DNA of 64,000 nucleotides from Chimonanthus salicifolius. Its lineage: Eukaryota > Streptophyta > Magnoliopsida > Laurales > Calycanthaceae. This document shows positions 33,595-44,832 of the stretch, one piece after another; position 1 is the stretch's first letter; every line of letters begins with the position of its first letter. The notes under the pieces are model-generated. The model was not told the origin of the DNA. It saw only the letters and a program-made list of their open reading frames with translations, and searched no databases. The translations under genes and the position numbers were made by a program. The stretch covers positions 19,388,448-19,452,447 of the forward strand of contig CM023539.1 of NCBI GenBank assembly GCA_013350335.1, given 5' to 3'.

Positions 33595-33935
33595 TCCAAA
33601 TGTTATTTGCAAATGATGCTACACTAATTAACAAGTCAAGAAATCAACTAAACAAGAAGTTCCAAATTTGGGGCAAAGGTTTTGAGGTAAATGATCTAAA
33701 AATTAGGACAAGACAAAACATAAGGGGTACACGATCAATGGATCTAAGAGTAGGAAAGATCGAAAAAATTAAAATTGAAAATAACTTGGTACCATATAGT
33801 GTGAAATCCTGATATTTAGGTGTCACTGTAAAACAGAAAGGAGTTTCTGATTTGGAGATAGCTGCTAAGTTGGGTTCAAGTAGACAAGTTAATAAAAGTT
33901 GTGTTGTGTGATAGAAAAGTGCTAAATGCTACATC
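33595..33935 (+). pseudogene. LINE reverse transcriptase fragment
   Basis: The frame starts MLFANDATLINKSRNQLNKK, corresponding to the catalytic FADD motif of LINE reverse transcriptases with the first Asp replaced by Asn. Next is a WGKGFEVNDLKI block and, after a stop at about 33809, YLGVTVKQKGVSDLEI, matching the family's YLG...I..DG region. It lacks both ends and is frameshifted. Confidence 0.65.
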
Positions 33936-34170
33936 AAATAAAATGGTGTTTCTTTTTAATGGAAGTTAGAGAGAGGCATGCTTGGTGCATGGTGCGGAGA
34001 GAGAGAGGACACATTTTGTGCATGGTGCGATCTGCATTCTCCACTCCTCACAACAAATGCCTTTCTCCAAGCACACATACATGACAACTGTGCCAGCACC
34101 ATCAGAAGCAACAACAACAAGAGCAACAAGAGACTTCCATTTTCCAAAAATCATCTCCATTAACCACTCA

Positions 34171-34545
34171 ATGGTTTCACCTCCTCCAACAATGACTACG
34201 AGCCTGCATTCACATCTCTTCTGGTGCTCTTGCTGTCGCTTCTTATGGGTTTTATGCCTCTTGCCTTTGCCAATTCCTCTCCTTTTGTTGCTGCTTTGGA
34301 CATTGAGGGTGTGGAGGAACGCAATCCAGCAGTGCTTCTGCAGTTGTCGCCTTGCACGCCTTTTGTTCAGGGAAATATCCCTTCGCTGGCCAGGACATGC
34401 TGCGACAGTCTCATGGTGTTCACAACGCAGTAGCCCAACTCCCTCTGCATGCCAATAAATGACACCACCTCTTTCCCCATCAACCAGACCTTGGCAATGC
34501 AGCTCCCTCTTCTCTGCAGCCTCTCTTCAAACGCCTTCTGAAATT
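34171..34545 (+). pseudogene. Non-specific lipid transfer protein-like pseudogene
   Basis: After a Leu-rich signal peptide-like stretch (LVLLLSLLMGFMPLAFANSS) come the cysteine motifs of the plant lipid-transfer/AAI fold: LSPCTPFVQGNIPSLARTCC, then a TAG at 34431, then LCMPINDTTSFPINQTLAM and QLPLLCSLSS. The likely ATG codons (34171, 34192) are in another frame than the mature region, so a frameshift near 34215 is inferred in addition to the nonsense codon. The second CXC-type cysteine is Met-Pro. Sequence homology stops at about 34550 where an LTR-like repeat begins. Family members are secreted or GPI-anchored lipid carriers. Confidence 0.7.
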
Positions 34546-36137
34546 CCGTTACTAGAAGTATGCAAGACCTAGAGGTGGGTGAATAGGTCGATTTTCAATT
34601 TTAGTTCCCTTTTAAATAATTTATCAAATTTAACAATATGTGCAGCGGAACAAACGTGTGTGCAAGTGACAAACAAATAAATCAAACCATTAATGCAAAC
34701 CACACATGCACAACGATATATAGTGATTCGGTTCACCTGAACCTACATCCACTGTTGGACTCACCCTCTCTAGGGCTATCCGAAATATACTATGTAAGGG
34801 TCTATAGTACAACCTAGTTTTTTATAGAGGTTCAACCCAATCGGTCTAATCCTCTACACCTATTTTTTAGAGTGGTTCGAACACACTGTTCTAATCCACT
34901 TTACAATGTTTAAAATAAAACAAAGAAGAAATACTTGCCTTGGGCCTTAACCGTTTTCCTTTAAGCTCTTTCTTCTTTATTGAATCTGTGTGCTCTTTTC
35001 CATCAAATCAGCATCATCAAAGTATTCATCGGCACAGCAGTAGGACATGGGTATGACTGGTTTTACAGTCCTATATGAATACCTTGCTCTTCATCATGAT
35101 TGGGGTATTGATTACCCAAACATTCACTAAGGAAGATGATAAAGAAGGTGTAAAGAAGGAAGGCTGAGTGATCTGACACACTGTAATTATTTTCCTATTT
35201 TTCTCTGTGTATCCAGTCCCTCTTACAAAAGGCTTACTATTATTTTATAAGGCAGTTTAGGGTTTTACAGTAAGTCACGCCCGCGAGGCCTCACGGATTC
35301 CAATGAGGCCTCGTAGGCAGTAATTCTGTAAGGACAGCACATATGTGCAAGTTAATATGTCCAGTCAGAATCCAGCCACCTCATATCCACTGTGCATAAT
35401 TTGCAGTAGATTTATCTCAACCATCAATTAAGGATTAGATGGGAAGATTGCAAAATGGTTTACAACTCATGGAGGAGCCTTTCCATACTTGTCATAGACA
35501 ACTCTCCAACGTTATTCAAATTCAAACTTAAATGAGGTGGCAGCATCTCACCATATGGATACATATTCTTTTACCATAATTAACTTCCAATCAATTTACC
35601 ATAATTAACTCCCAATCAAAAGGACACAGATTTTAACTTCCTAAATCTGTAGGAGACTGAGTCATCAAGACACAAGGTCAGCTGGATTACAGTTGTCCAA
35701 AAAACAACTCACCTCAGCTCAGCACAACTGGCTGCGAGGCCTCGGCAGACTGCATGAGGCCTCGAGGCTGAAAGTCACTTATTATCTTATTTTCCAGTTT
35801 ATAACCAATTGACTTCTAAGTTATTTGACTTAGCCTAAGGTCTCATACGGTTCACTTGCCTGTGTGCCAATACCATATTCGGTGTAGATGCTTCAACTTC
35901 ATAATAGATCTTCTTATACATCCATAGACTTTAATTGACAATAAGGGTGACTCGGACGAACCGAGGCACTTACACCTTCACTTGCTCAGGGGCGGTTCGC
36001 TATTTTCCAAGCCATTTTGGCAGTGAAATCTCTAGGGAGAAATCAGGTCTGCAACAAGAGATTTAAGAATTTATAAAGGACTTTGGTCACTCTACCTAAT
36101 AAGTTAGTCTTTTGGAATTGATACCCAATTTCTAACA
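34546..36137 (+). mobile_element. LTR-like repeat interrupting the lipid-transfer-like gene
   Basis: CAAGACCTAGAGGTGGGTGAATAGG near the start (shown in part) and ATATATAGTGATTCGGTTCACC near 34717 link it to the solo LTR at 30323 and to 49206-49318. It ends in CCCAATTTCTAACA directly before a degenerate primer-site match, so it is probably a 5' LTR or an LTR with residual leader. Dyads based on GAGGCCTCG occur at 35283-35313 and 35733-35767. Confidence 0.55.
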
Positions 36138-36152
36138 AGTGGAATCAAAGCC
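36138..36152 (+). other. Degenerate tRNAiMet primer binding site
   Basis: AGTGGAATCAAAGCC resembles TGGTATCAGAGCC. A second LTR-end-like block (GGATACCCAAGTCTTAACA) lies at about 36269-36287, suggesting a very short internal region between two LTR ends. Confidence 0.45.
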
Positions 36153-36998
36153 AGGTCTCAGGCTACCTCATCTGGACTCAGGAGATCCCCAAGCGGACGA
36201 ATTGGTTGTGCTCGTTCGAGAGGGGGGAGGACTTGAGCCCCTCCACTTAATAGGCTAGTCTTTTAAGATGGATACCCAAGTCTTAACATGTAACAAACAG
36301 GTTTTCTATGACACTAGACTTGCAACAGATGAAGCATTTGATTTTAACCATGATGAGTTACTTGTTTATTATTATAATAATAATGATGATAATAATAATA
36401 ATGTAAAGAGTAAAATCAAAAGACTATAATGATCAAATGATTTTAAATCATCAGTCAGACATCCCTCATGTGAGGCTATGTTTATGAGGTCCAATATGGT
36501 CTAAGCATTGAACTCAAGAAAATTGTCCATGTGCTGATTTATACGTATGCCAGTCTAATATTCTACTTGGAGAATGCACAGCTCAAACCTTAGAATAAGA
36601 AGATAAATAGAAAATCAATGATGATCATTACTCAACAGAGTTGATTATGTACCGTCAGCAAATTCACCATCCAATCCATAAACCAATCTCAAACTAGAGT
36701 CAGTTGTCCAAAAATTGGCCTAATTTTACAAGTACATAGTTAAATGGGACTGAAGCACGCTCTTCACTAGGCCAAATCCCATGTTGAGTTGCTGAGATTT
36801 GGAGGGTGAGAAACAAATAGGTCTTCCAGATGACATGGTAAAAAAAGCTATACTTAAACACATATGTATGGCATTAAGAAAGCTGTACAATTTTGATTCT
36901 GTCAATTGTCATTGAGTTCTCAAGATGTACATATGAAATTGTTGTAGTTTTCATCTTAACAAGCCGGCCTTAGTACAGTTAAGCAGAGAATTACACTC
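36153..36998. other. Leader remnant, AAT microsatellite and PPR gene 3' flank
   Basis: An imperfect (AAT)n/(AAC-free) tract lies at 36370-36402. The remainder has no recognisable element and probably is the 3' flank of the minus-strand PPR pseudogene. Confidence 0.35.
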
Positions 36999-37130
36999 TC
37001 AAGTGTCAATGGTTTGTACAAGTAAAAGATACATTTTCTTGGATATGAAATAATCAAAGAACATACTTGCAGCATATGTCTTCCCCAATTCATGGATCTT
37101 TACCAATTACCAAATCACAGTCAGACAAAG
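36999..37130 (-). pseudogene. PPR pseudogene, C-terminal part
   Basis: Reading minus from the edge of the LTR element gives SDCDLVIGK, then after a one-base shift KIHELGKTYAASMFFDYFIS and a TGA at 36999-37001. It continues the frame of the PPR fragment at 45713: joined across the insertion, the target duplication CAAAG falls inside the Pro-Leu-Ser codons. PPR proteins are organellar RNA-binding repeat proteins; each 35-residue repeat forms a helical pair. Confidence 0.65.
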
Positions 37131-38286
37131 TGATGCAGGACAAGGGATAGGGTAACCCTAAATGCCTAAATGTGGATTAAATGGATGAAAATAATGCACC
37201 CTAAATCTAAACTAGGGTGAAATTAACAATCAATTAATAATGTTAATTAACTAATATAAATTTGACACAAATAATCATGCAAAATATCCCTAGAATATGA
37301 TGTAAACAAATAATTAAAAGATTAAATAAAAGTGTGGAATGGTCCCTATGTGAATTTAACTTAAATGGCATATGGTTTTAGATAAGCATATGGTTTAAAA
37401 GGAGCATGTGGGTATAATTAGGTTTCTAGAGGGAATACGAATGTAAAGGGATGGGAGTTTTGGGAGTTACAGTAGGCCTAGGAGGGGATGTTTGGAACTG
37501 TCGAACAAAAGAATGGGCTTGAGGAAGGCTGCGCGAAAGGATATGGGAGATGTCGGCGAAGGCAACAAGGTAAAGGGATTACATGTAGAGGCGATGGCTA
37601 TAGAGGCTCCAAAAGTACTTGGGAAGGATATAGAAAAGTAGCAACAACAAAGGACAGCTAGGAGATGGGTTTATGGGACGCACAACAGCAAAGGGGACTG
37701 GATATGGGACAGTAAGAACAGGGGAGTGGCTGTTTGGGTTAGCGAAGGAGATAGGAAGGCCAGAAAGGCCTTGGGACAGCAGAAATGATGGTTTAGGGAG
37801 GGGCGAACCTGGTGGGAGTGACTTTAGGGATAGGCGAAAGTAAGGGAACATGTAGGAAGGGGCGTAAGGCTTGGAACGGTTATTTGGAGCAGCGGCAAGG
37901 GGATCAAAGTTTTGGGACAGCAGAAGGCTTTCGGGTTGGTTCCAGATGGTCAAAAAGAAACAAAAGAGATGGGAAGGAGAAGAAGAAGAGAGATAGAAGT
38001 TGAAGAAGAATACCTCGGAAGAAGAAGATGGCTTCTCACCTAAAGCTTCCGTGGATTCTCTAGACTTTCCCTCGCACAGCAATACTTGCTAAAACTCAAA
38101 TTTTTATTTCAATCAATCGTTGGAATGCCTCACAGAGGCTTCAACTTATATAATGCCTGCATTACTAAAATAAAACAAAGGGAACTATTACTAAACTACC
38201 CCTAATCAAGTAAAGCAATTACATAAAAATAGAAATTACTAAACTAAAAAACAAATAAGCAACTGTATGTATTATGCTCCGCATCA
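37131..38286 (-). mobile_element. 3' LTR of the 8.6 kb element
   Basis: It is 1156 bp, bounded by TGATGC and GCATCA. Long open frames on minus (37579-38082, and 45163-45504 in the other LTR) are Ser/Pro/Phe-rich translations with no conserved domain; I regard them as noncoding LTR sequence. The polypurine tract follows. Confidence 0.85.
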
Positions 38287-38325
38287 AACTCCCCATCTGA
38301 AAAGGAACTCGACCTCGAGTTCAAG
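38287..38325 (-). other. Polypurine tract and pol-tail relic
   Basis: On minus the segment reads CTCGAGGTCGAGTTCC, then TTTTCAGATGGGGAGTT, immediately before the LTR start. The CTCGAGGTCGAGTTC part is the conserved pol tail seen in the other Ty3 elements here. Confidence 0.75.
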
Positions 38326-39226
38326 TAGATGAAAAGACAAAAATCTACCCATGCGCGCATCTTCCCAGTGTGAAGTCTTCAAAGTGCAAACATGCGCACG
38401 TGAGGTCTTTAGGTGTCAACCAAGCGGATCAGTAATGGGCCACAATAAGAATGCTGGATCGGCTCTCATCCGCCATCGATGGTACACTCTGAATCCTGTA
38501 CTGAAGTCACGAGCAACTTTGGGTGATGTCAACAACAAGATGTGACCAGAATGCACTTCTGATGATACAAGATGGATGTCACGATCAACTCTGGCGAGCG
38601 GTAGCATCAAGATGTGAGTAGAATGCTCATCCGCTGAGACAAGACTCTGAAATCTCTCTAGTAAATCCAGAGCAAATCATTGTAGCTCTCTTGTGGTCAC
38701 CCAAGGGGCAGCAGTCACGGACCTTGGCTTCCACGTCAGAAAATATGGCGGATGCTCTCCTGTAACTGTGGAAACAACTTCTTCGACCAAGTTAAATTCT
38801 ATATTTTCTCTCTCAGGTGGCAAATAAGGTAATGGAGGTATGATCGGTGAAGGCTGTAAAGGTGCAGACCACATGTTATGAATTGGATCAAAAAAGCCAA
38901 CAGGAGGGTCAAGGTGATGAACAGGATTGAAGGCAGCTCTAAACTATGAGGGTGGGCTAAATGGTGCAGCTGTTGGGCTTTGAAAAGGTGAGGGAGGTAC
39001 AGGCTGAGTGGACTGGACAAGTGCATAGCATGGGCCATGTAGTGGGCTGGACATCTGAGTGGGCTGGACGGGTGTATGCCATGGGTCATGGAAAGGATCA
39101 GGAAGGCCAAGAGGTACAAAAGGTAGAGGTTGAGATAGTGGCACAGGTAAAGGCTGAGGGGACTATACTGGTACATGACATGGGTCATGGAGCGGGTCAT
39201 GCTGTGGATCAGGTTGTGGGTCACGG
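38326..39226 (-). other. Noncoding filler of the 8.6 kb element
   Basis: Long opposite-strand frames (38799-39224 minus, 38961-39260 plus) come from a degenerate repeat of GGGCTGGAC and CATGGGTCATG words. I see no known domain. Confidence 0.5.
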
Positions 39227-40129
39227 CTATGGGTCAGAAAGGCCAATAGGATCATGGTGATGCTGATGTGGGTTGGGGTCTGGAGGCGAAGGTGCTAGAA
39301 CTGGATAAGGTGTGAGGTCCTCCACACGATCATCCACATCAAATTCACTGGACTTGCAATGAGTATTTGCAGCAAACTTATATTGTTCATTGCTTATATT
39401 AATTTGATTTTTAATTTCAGCATGCAAATCATGAATGTGCTATGCACATGCATGTACAAACTCAGACAAACTAGGTGACACTGACACTTGGATGAGATCT
39501 AGAGGTTTTCTATTTGACGCAATGGCTTTGGGCAACCTGTGTGATTGTATCACCTCTGATTTATCATTGTTTGCATCATATGTGTCAAGTTCCCGAAGCA
39601 TAGGGTGATTAATGAGCCTGCAACGGTAGAAGGGAGAGACATATTTCTCAATTAACTGTTTCTTCATTTCGTCCCATGTTAAATCTAGGGGGTCTTTTCT
39701 TAACCTCCTAATTTTCTGTTCCACCGTCATCCAGAAAATACGGGCTTGTTCCACCAATTTCAATTTATCGTAACGGACTCCCTGACTTTCTGACATGTCA
39801 TACCACTCAAAGTAGTGTTCCATGTCCGATAGCCAATCGAGAAAAGCTTTGTGATCGAGACGTCCATCAAAAGTTCGGGGCACAATAGGAACAATTTTCA
39901 AGGCACATTCATCATTTTTGGTAAATTCCTGAGGCTTATGAGGCTGATGGTACGCACCACGATCAACTTCTCAGAGTTCGGTCAACTTGGAAGTCAACTA
40001 GGTGCTCTTGGGTTGTACATAAATGAATTTAGCATTTATAGCTTCCTGTCTCTTTTGAAATTCAGTCGTCTGGATAGTCAACTGGGCGAGGAACTTATTG
40101 AACCAACCTGGGGGTTGTTCTCCTGACAT
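39227..40129 (-). pseudogene. Decayed gag fused to a post-integrase fragment
   Basis: On minus an ATG at 40127-40129 opens MSGEQPPGWFNKFLAQLTIQ, then stops and shifts near 39990. The gag core resumes at 39901 (VPRTFDGRLDHKAFLDWLSD, WDEMKKQLIEKYVSPFYR), as in Retrotrans_gag of plant Ty3 elements. At about 39550 gag runs in frame into LPKAIASNR, KPLDLI and, after a stop, HIHDLHAEIKNQINISN, which are integrase and post-integrase blocks. Compare DLHAEIKRKINMSN at 23.5 kb. A deletion from gag to near the end of pol therefore created the element. A stop separates the two parts now. Confidence 0.8.
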
Positions 40130-40262
40130 TTCTAGATGATTCTAAATGTTGTGTCCTAAACTCAATATGCCATGATGATTTTTTTAATTTTCTAAAATTA
40201 ATTAATTAATTTTTTTTTTACAATAAATGCAAATCTAGGACCGTAGATGTTTAAGGAAACAC

Positions 40263-40278
40263 CTTACTGATACCAATT
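40263..40278 (-). other. Primer binding site of the 8.6 kb element
   Basis: CTTACTGATACCAATT on + is the reverse complement of AATTGGTATCAGTAAG, a tRNAiMet-type primer site with a variant 3' side. It touches the LTR at 40279. Confidence 0.8.
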
Positions 40279-40984
40279 TGATGCAGGACAAGGGATAGGG
40301 TTGTAACGCCTGCCCCTTTTTCACTTGCTTTTCGAAAATCAGAGTCTATTTTTTTTTTTTTTGGAAATGGAGAGTGAGAGAGGGCGCGGACGTCACGACG
40401 TGAGTCAAGTCCGAGCTTCTAAAGCCCGACCCTTAACTGGCCAACCCCACGCGTGCGCGGAACTAAGTCCACGAGAACGGTTCACGCGTAGAAAGTAAGC
40501 TCGCGGAAACTAACTGAATGCGGAACATGATAATAGAGTCTATCCTGCCGGTTTTTAGATAAAAGGGAAGATACAACATTAACTTACCAAAATACCCCTA
40601 TGTTCACATTTATGCCTCAAAACGATATTGTCCATAATGCAGTCCAAACCATAGCAAGAAATATAATTATACAGTCTGACGAGCTACGCTACTTTAAATT
40701 ACATCTCCAAAATGAAACTTAAATAAAACTAGATATCCGCTTCCCAAGCTCCTAAGCTTGGCTCCCGGCGTGTCCACCGTTTCCGCCATCTCCTGCGTCA
40801 TCAGCTAGGGTAGAAGTAGGGCGTTAGTCAACGCGCCCAGTAGGATTCCGAGTAGGGCTAGCACATGGGTTAGTGATAACATGCATACCGACAATAATAT
40901 AATAAACATATGATGAATGCCATGCCATGGGTGCCTATGTCATGTGTCCCACCCATCCACCGTATCATCATAAAATATCGTATC

Positions 40985-41195
40985 CCCCTTGACGGTAAAG
41001 CCTCGTCAAGGTGTCCCCATGTTTGCTTCTCGGTCACCCCGACGGAGCATGGACTCCGGTTATAGCATAAGAGCTATCCCTGTGTCTGATTCTCGGTCGC
41101 CCCGACGGAGCATGGACTCCGGTTATAGCCCCTCAGGCTATCCCCATGTTTGCTTCTCGGTCCCCCCGACGGAGCATGGACTCTGGTTTCATTAT
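40985..41195. repeat. 63-64 bp tandem array inside the giant LTR (3 units)
   Basis: GACGGAGCATGGACTCCGG starts at 41041, 41104 and 41168. It is positionally equivalent to the 78-bp array at 8793, with the shared core CCCCGACGGAGYRTGG. Confidence 0.8.
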
Positions 41196-41781
41196 TTTCC
41201 CACCCATGCCATGCATGAGATGTAAGTGCATCATGCTATGTAATATATATATAATCCATATAAAATCCATAGCATCTAACTATAGTCCATAGTCTTAAAA
41301 AAATATTATCCATAGCATTAAATCATAATCATAGTACTTAAACATATAATTCATAATTTGAAATCCCATCATAAGATAAATCATATAATCATCAAATTAA
41401 AGAACCATCACATATCCAAGGCTTACAAAAAGGTAGGAATCCTACCGAATACCGCTTAGCATTCCGTTACGTTTCCGTTCGATAATCCGGTCGCCGATCG
41501 CGTACCGTTTGCGATGTCCCAGTACTTTATTACATATTTACCGAATTAGTCCATATGTTATCCATGATTAAGTTCTTAACTTATTACAACCTTAGGTTCC
41601 TAATTACGTTATCCGTTTACCAAAATTAGCCCCTAACTTAGCCTCGTTTTCCGTGGTTTAAAACACATCCATAAATTCAATTTTGGCCATTTTAAATATT
41701 CCGATTTGCGAGCCTAAAACGCAGCATCTATCCGTTTCATTTAATCATTCGCAATGTATCCAATTTTATGTCTAACATACA

Positions 41782-42824
41782 TAGGGTTCGGCCATGCATC
41801 ATGGCCGAACCCATGGTTCTTCAATGTGGCCACTAATTACGGTTTTGCCACTAGACCTCCATGGTTTAATATTTCCTCATTCATGCGTATTTTAAAGTCA
41901 AAATTTCATCCATAACTTAGATCCATTAGGCATTCATTGACCATGCCCTAATATCCATAAAAATAGCCACCTACTTTGATTAAATTTGAAAAAATTTAAT
42001 CCCATAATTCATTCCATTCTTGGCCCCAAATATGGCCCATAAAGAGGTCATGGGTTCGGCCATACACCATGGCCGAACCCATGATGTCCATTTTTTTTCA
42101 ATTTCTTGAGTCCATCTTGCCTCATCAACTATGCCATACGATCGTTTAAAATTAGCCATTGATTAGACTAATTTCCATTCATTTATGCATATATATATAT
42201 ATATAAGGTAATATATATATATATATATTACCTTAGACCCAAAATTGATCTAAAATTGGATCATGGGTTCGGCCATACACCATAGCCGAACCCATGATGT
42301 TTCTTTCTCCATTTTTTCTTGGTCTATCTTACCCCCTTTACTCCTATCTCCAATGAAACTAAATCATCCATTTTCATCCCATTTAAACATCACATACCAT
42401 ACTCATAAATCCTTTTAAATTTATCATTTTTCTCCATTATTTTCCATTCATAAAAATCCCAAAATTTTACCATAGGGTTCGGCTATACATCATGGCCGAA
42501 CCCATGGTTCATGGCTCACCTTCCTTAGTGCCATTTAAGACCATGGTTTCACTAATATTGATCCATGGTTTTCTTCATTTAAAAATTCTTTTTTTTTAAA
42601 TCAATAACACCATTCATTTGGTCCCTTTAAAAAAACTTATATCATACACTTGTAAATCCATCTTTCTATCCTTTAAACCCTATTTAAAATCACCTATTTT
42701 AAATCACTTGAAAACTAATTATCATTACTCATTCTCCAAAATTTTAAACCTTATAATTTTAATAAAAAAAAATCATCCATCATTTGCCATGGGTTCGGCC
42801 ATGCTACATGGCCGAACCCTATGG
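41782..42824. repeat. Cluster of five TTCGGCCAT/ATGGCCGAA hairpins
   Basis: Pairs lie near 41782, 42048, 42261, 42471 and 42786. In this copy the outer bases read CATGGGTTCGGCCAT and ATGGCCGAACCCATG, so arms reach about 15 bases. Confidence 0.85.
42205..42234. repeat. Perfect 30-base AT palindrome
   Basis: AAGGTAAT, then an AT run, then ATTACCTT; it lies within a longer AT microsatellite (42188-42234). Confidence 0.9.
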
Positions 42825-44313
42825 CCCATCAATCCATTTAAAATCCAAATTCTCTATGCTTAATAAAGACTTGAAATTCCATTAAAAATTCCATTCTTCC
42901 ATTTCATCCATTCCTCCATTTTATCCATTTCTTATAATACCATTTGATGGATCTTAGATCCATGGCCCACAACATTTTTGGCCATATTAAATCTAAGAAA
43001 TGGATTCCATATCCTATCTAGAAAACATAAATTCTTGTTTTAAGAAAGTCTTACCACCTGTCTACTCCTCCGGTCCTTCTTTCCTCTTTGCTTTCCTTAG
43101 CCTTCTCTTCTCTTCTTCTCCTTGATATACGGTCAAGATGAGCTTGATCAAACGGTGAGGCTCTCCAAGCTTAGGATCGGCCAAGATTGAGTGGGTTTAC
43201 TTGAGAGAGGGAGAGGGAAAGGTGATGAGAAAAGTGTCTCAAGTGTTTACCTTGAGGTGGTGGGTCAACACTTAGCCTTTTCCTTTTCTTTTCTTCTCTT
43301 TTCCTCTCTTTTTCTTCTAAGTTTTCTTCTTTCTTCCTCTTGTGAAGGTAGGGGACGGTTTTGAGAGTGCAAAGAGATGGAGAGAGTGTAGTGGTTAGAT
43401 GGAAATGAGATGGGAAGTCATCTCATCTTTTTTTTTGGTTGTCATTCATTCCTCCCACCAACCAACATGGCATTAATGGTGGTGGCTGGGGGTAAAACCA
43501 CCATTTAAACCCATGGTTTCAATCTTGTGTTTCTTCAAAGTGGTTTGGGGTGGTTTGTGTTTGTTGGAATGGTTTTGACCATTTGACCATAATTAACTTA
43601 ATCAATCTAATTCAATTGATCCTTAGGTTAAGTTAATTAATTAATTCCTACTTAATTTTAATCCCATTAATTTCCCTCTATGAAATCCACCCATGGTTGA
43701 CCAAGTCAACCATGGTGGTCAGCCCCACCACCCTTTGGTCCACACGCCACCTCAATTGGTGAGGTGGAGGTGGGCCCCATTTAGCCATATCACTTAATCT
43801 TAATTTAGATAATTTTATAATTATCTAATCCATTTAATTTATCTTAATTGGATCACCATTGGGTTCATGGCCCAATTACTTACCATTGACCCATTTAAAT
43901 GAATAAATCAAGTCCATGGCCCATTGGACCACACTTGGGCCATTGTCCCAAAATTTGGTCCATTTGGCATTTTATCACATCAAACTTCAAATTAAAATAA
44001 ATAAATGCCTATATATATTGATCCAAAAATTCGGACTATTACAAGGGTAACCCTAAATGACTAAATGTGGATTAAATGGATGAAAATAATGCATCCTAAA
44101 TCTAAAATGGCCTGAAATTAACAATTAATTAATAATGGTAATTAACTAATATAAAATTGACAAAAATAATCATGCAAAATATCCTTAGAATATGATGTAA
44201 ACAAATAATGAAAAGATTAAATAAAAGTGTGGAATGGTCCCTATGTGAATTTAACTTAAATGGCATATGGTTTTCGATAAGCATATGATTTAAAAGGAGC
44301 ATGTGGGTATAAT

Positions 44314-44832
44314 CATGGTTGTTAAAATCATACAATACACGATTCGTATCTTGCGATTCATACGATATGTTAAGAAGAACGATTCGTATCTATCAACAAA
44401 TCTTACGATTCATATAAATAATAGAATTGTAGAGTTATTAGGAGTGTGAAAGCATGAAACATTTCGTTTTAATGGTTTTTAAAGCTTGAGTTGACTAGCA
44501 TTTAAGACCTTTCAATTTTTTGAGAATTTTTTTAGTTCATTATTGACTTTTCACGGTATAGTTGGATTATATACTGGGTCTTATACTTTTGAGAGTTGGA
44601 ACATTGAAATTTAAGCTCCAATGAATTAATTATATAGAATTCACTTAATATTGAAAGAAAGTTAGAGAATTGTTCATGTTATTATATTTTAGATATATTT
44701 TACGTTATTTCATATATTAAATATTTTTAAGGGAAAACACTTATGAATCTTACAATTCTACGATTTACAATACAAATTTGCGATTCAAGATGTATTAACG
44801 ATTTACGATACGATTCGATTTTCACAACAATG
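44314..44832. mobile_element. 519-bp MITE with 8-bp TSD in the 5' LTR
   Basis: The ends CATGGTTGTTAAAATC and (reverse complement) CATTGTTGTGAAAATC form imperfect inverted repeats. The 8-mers GGTATAAT (44306-44313) and GGCATAAT (44833-44840) flank it with one mismatch. The 3' LTR lacks it. Inside, words like ACGATTCGTATC and TACGATTCAT recur. The 8-bp duplication fits hAT; a 9-bp Mutator-type reading (GGGTATAAT/GGGCATAAT) is also possible. Confidence 0.8.

Larger units (their letters stand above)
40302..44043 (-). mobile_element. Giant solo LTR (3.7 kb) with TSD AGGGT
   Basis: It begins TGTAACGCCTGCCCC and ends GGACTATTACA. AGGGT is duplicated at 40297-40301 and 44044-44048. The undisturbed target is visible in the partner LTR at 37131 (ATAGGGTAACCC), which proves the boundaries exactly. 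It has an internal tandem array (40985-41195), five hairpins of the TTCGGCCAT type, and at its right end the GACCCATT/AATGGGTC-rich region shared by the family. Confidence 0.95.

Noticed and set aside
37579..38082. 167-codon minus frame (and relatives at 45163-45504) in the LTRs of the 8.6 kb element
   Set aside because: Low-complexity Ser/Pro/Phe translation with no domain. Indels between the two LTR copies break the frame, as expected for noncoding LTR DNA.
38799..39260. Long open frames on both strands
   Set aside because: Both arise from a degenerate CATGGGTCATG/GGGCTGGAC repeat; coding on both strands at once without a known domain is not credible.
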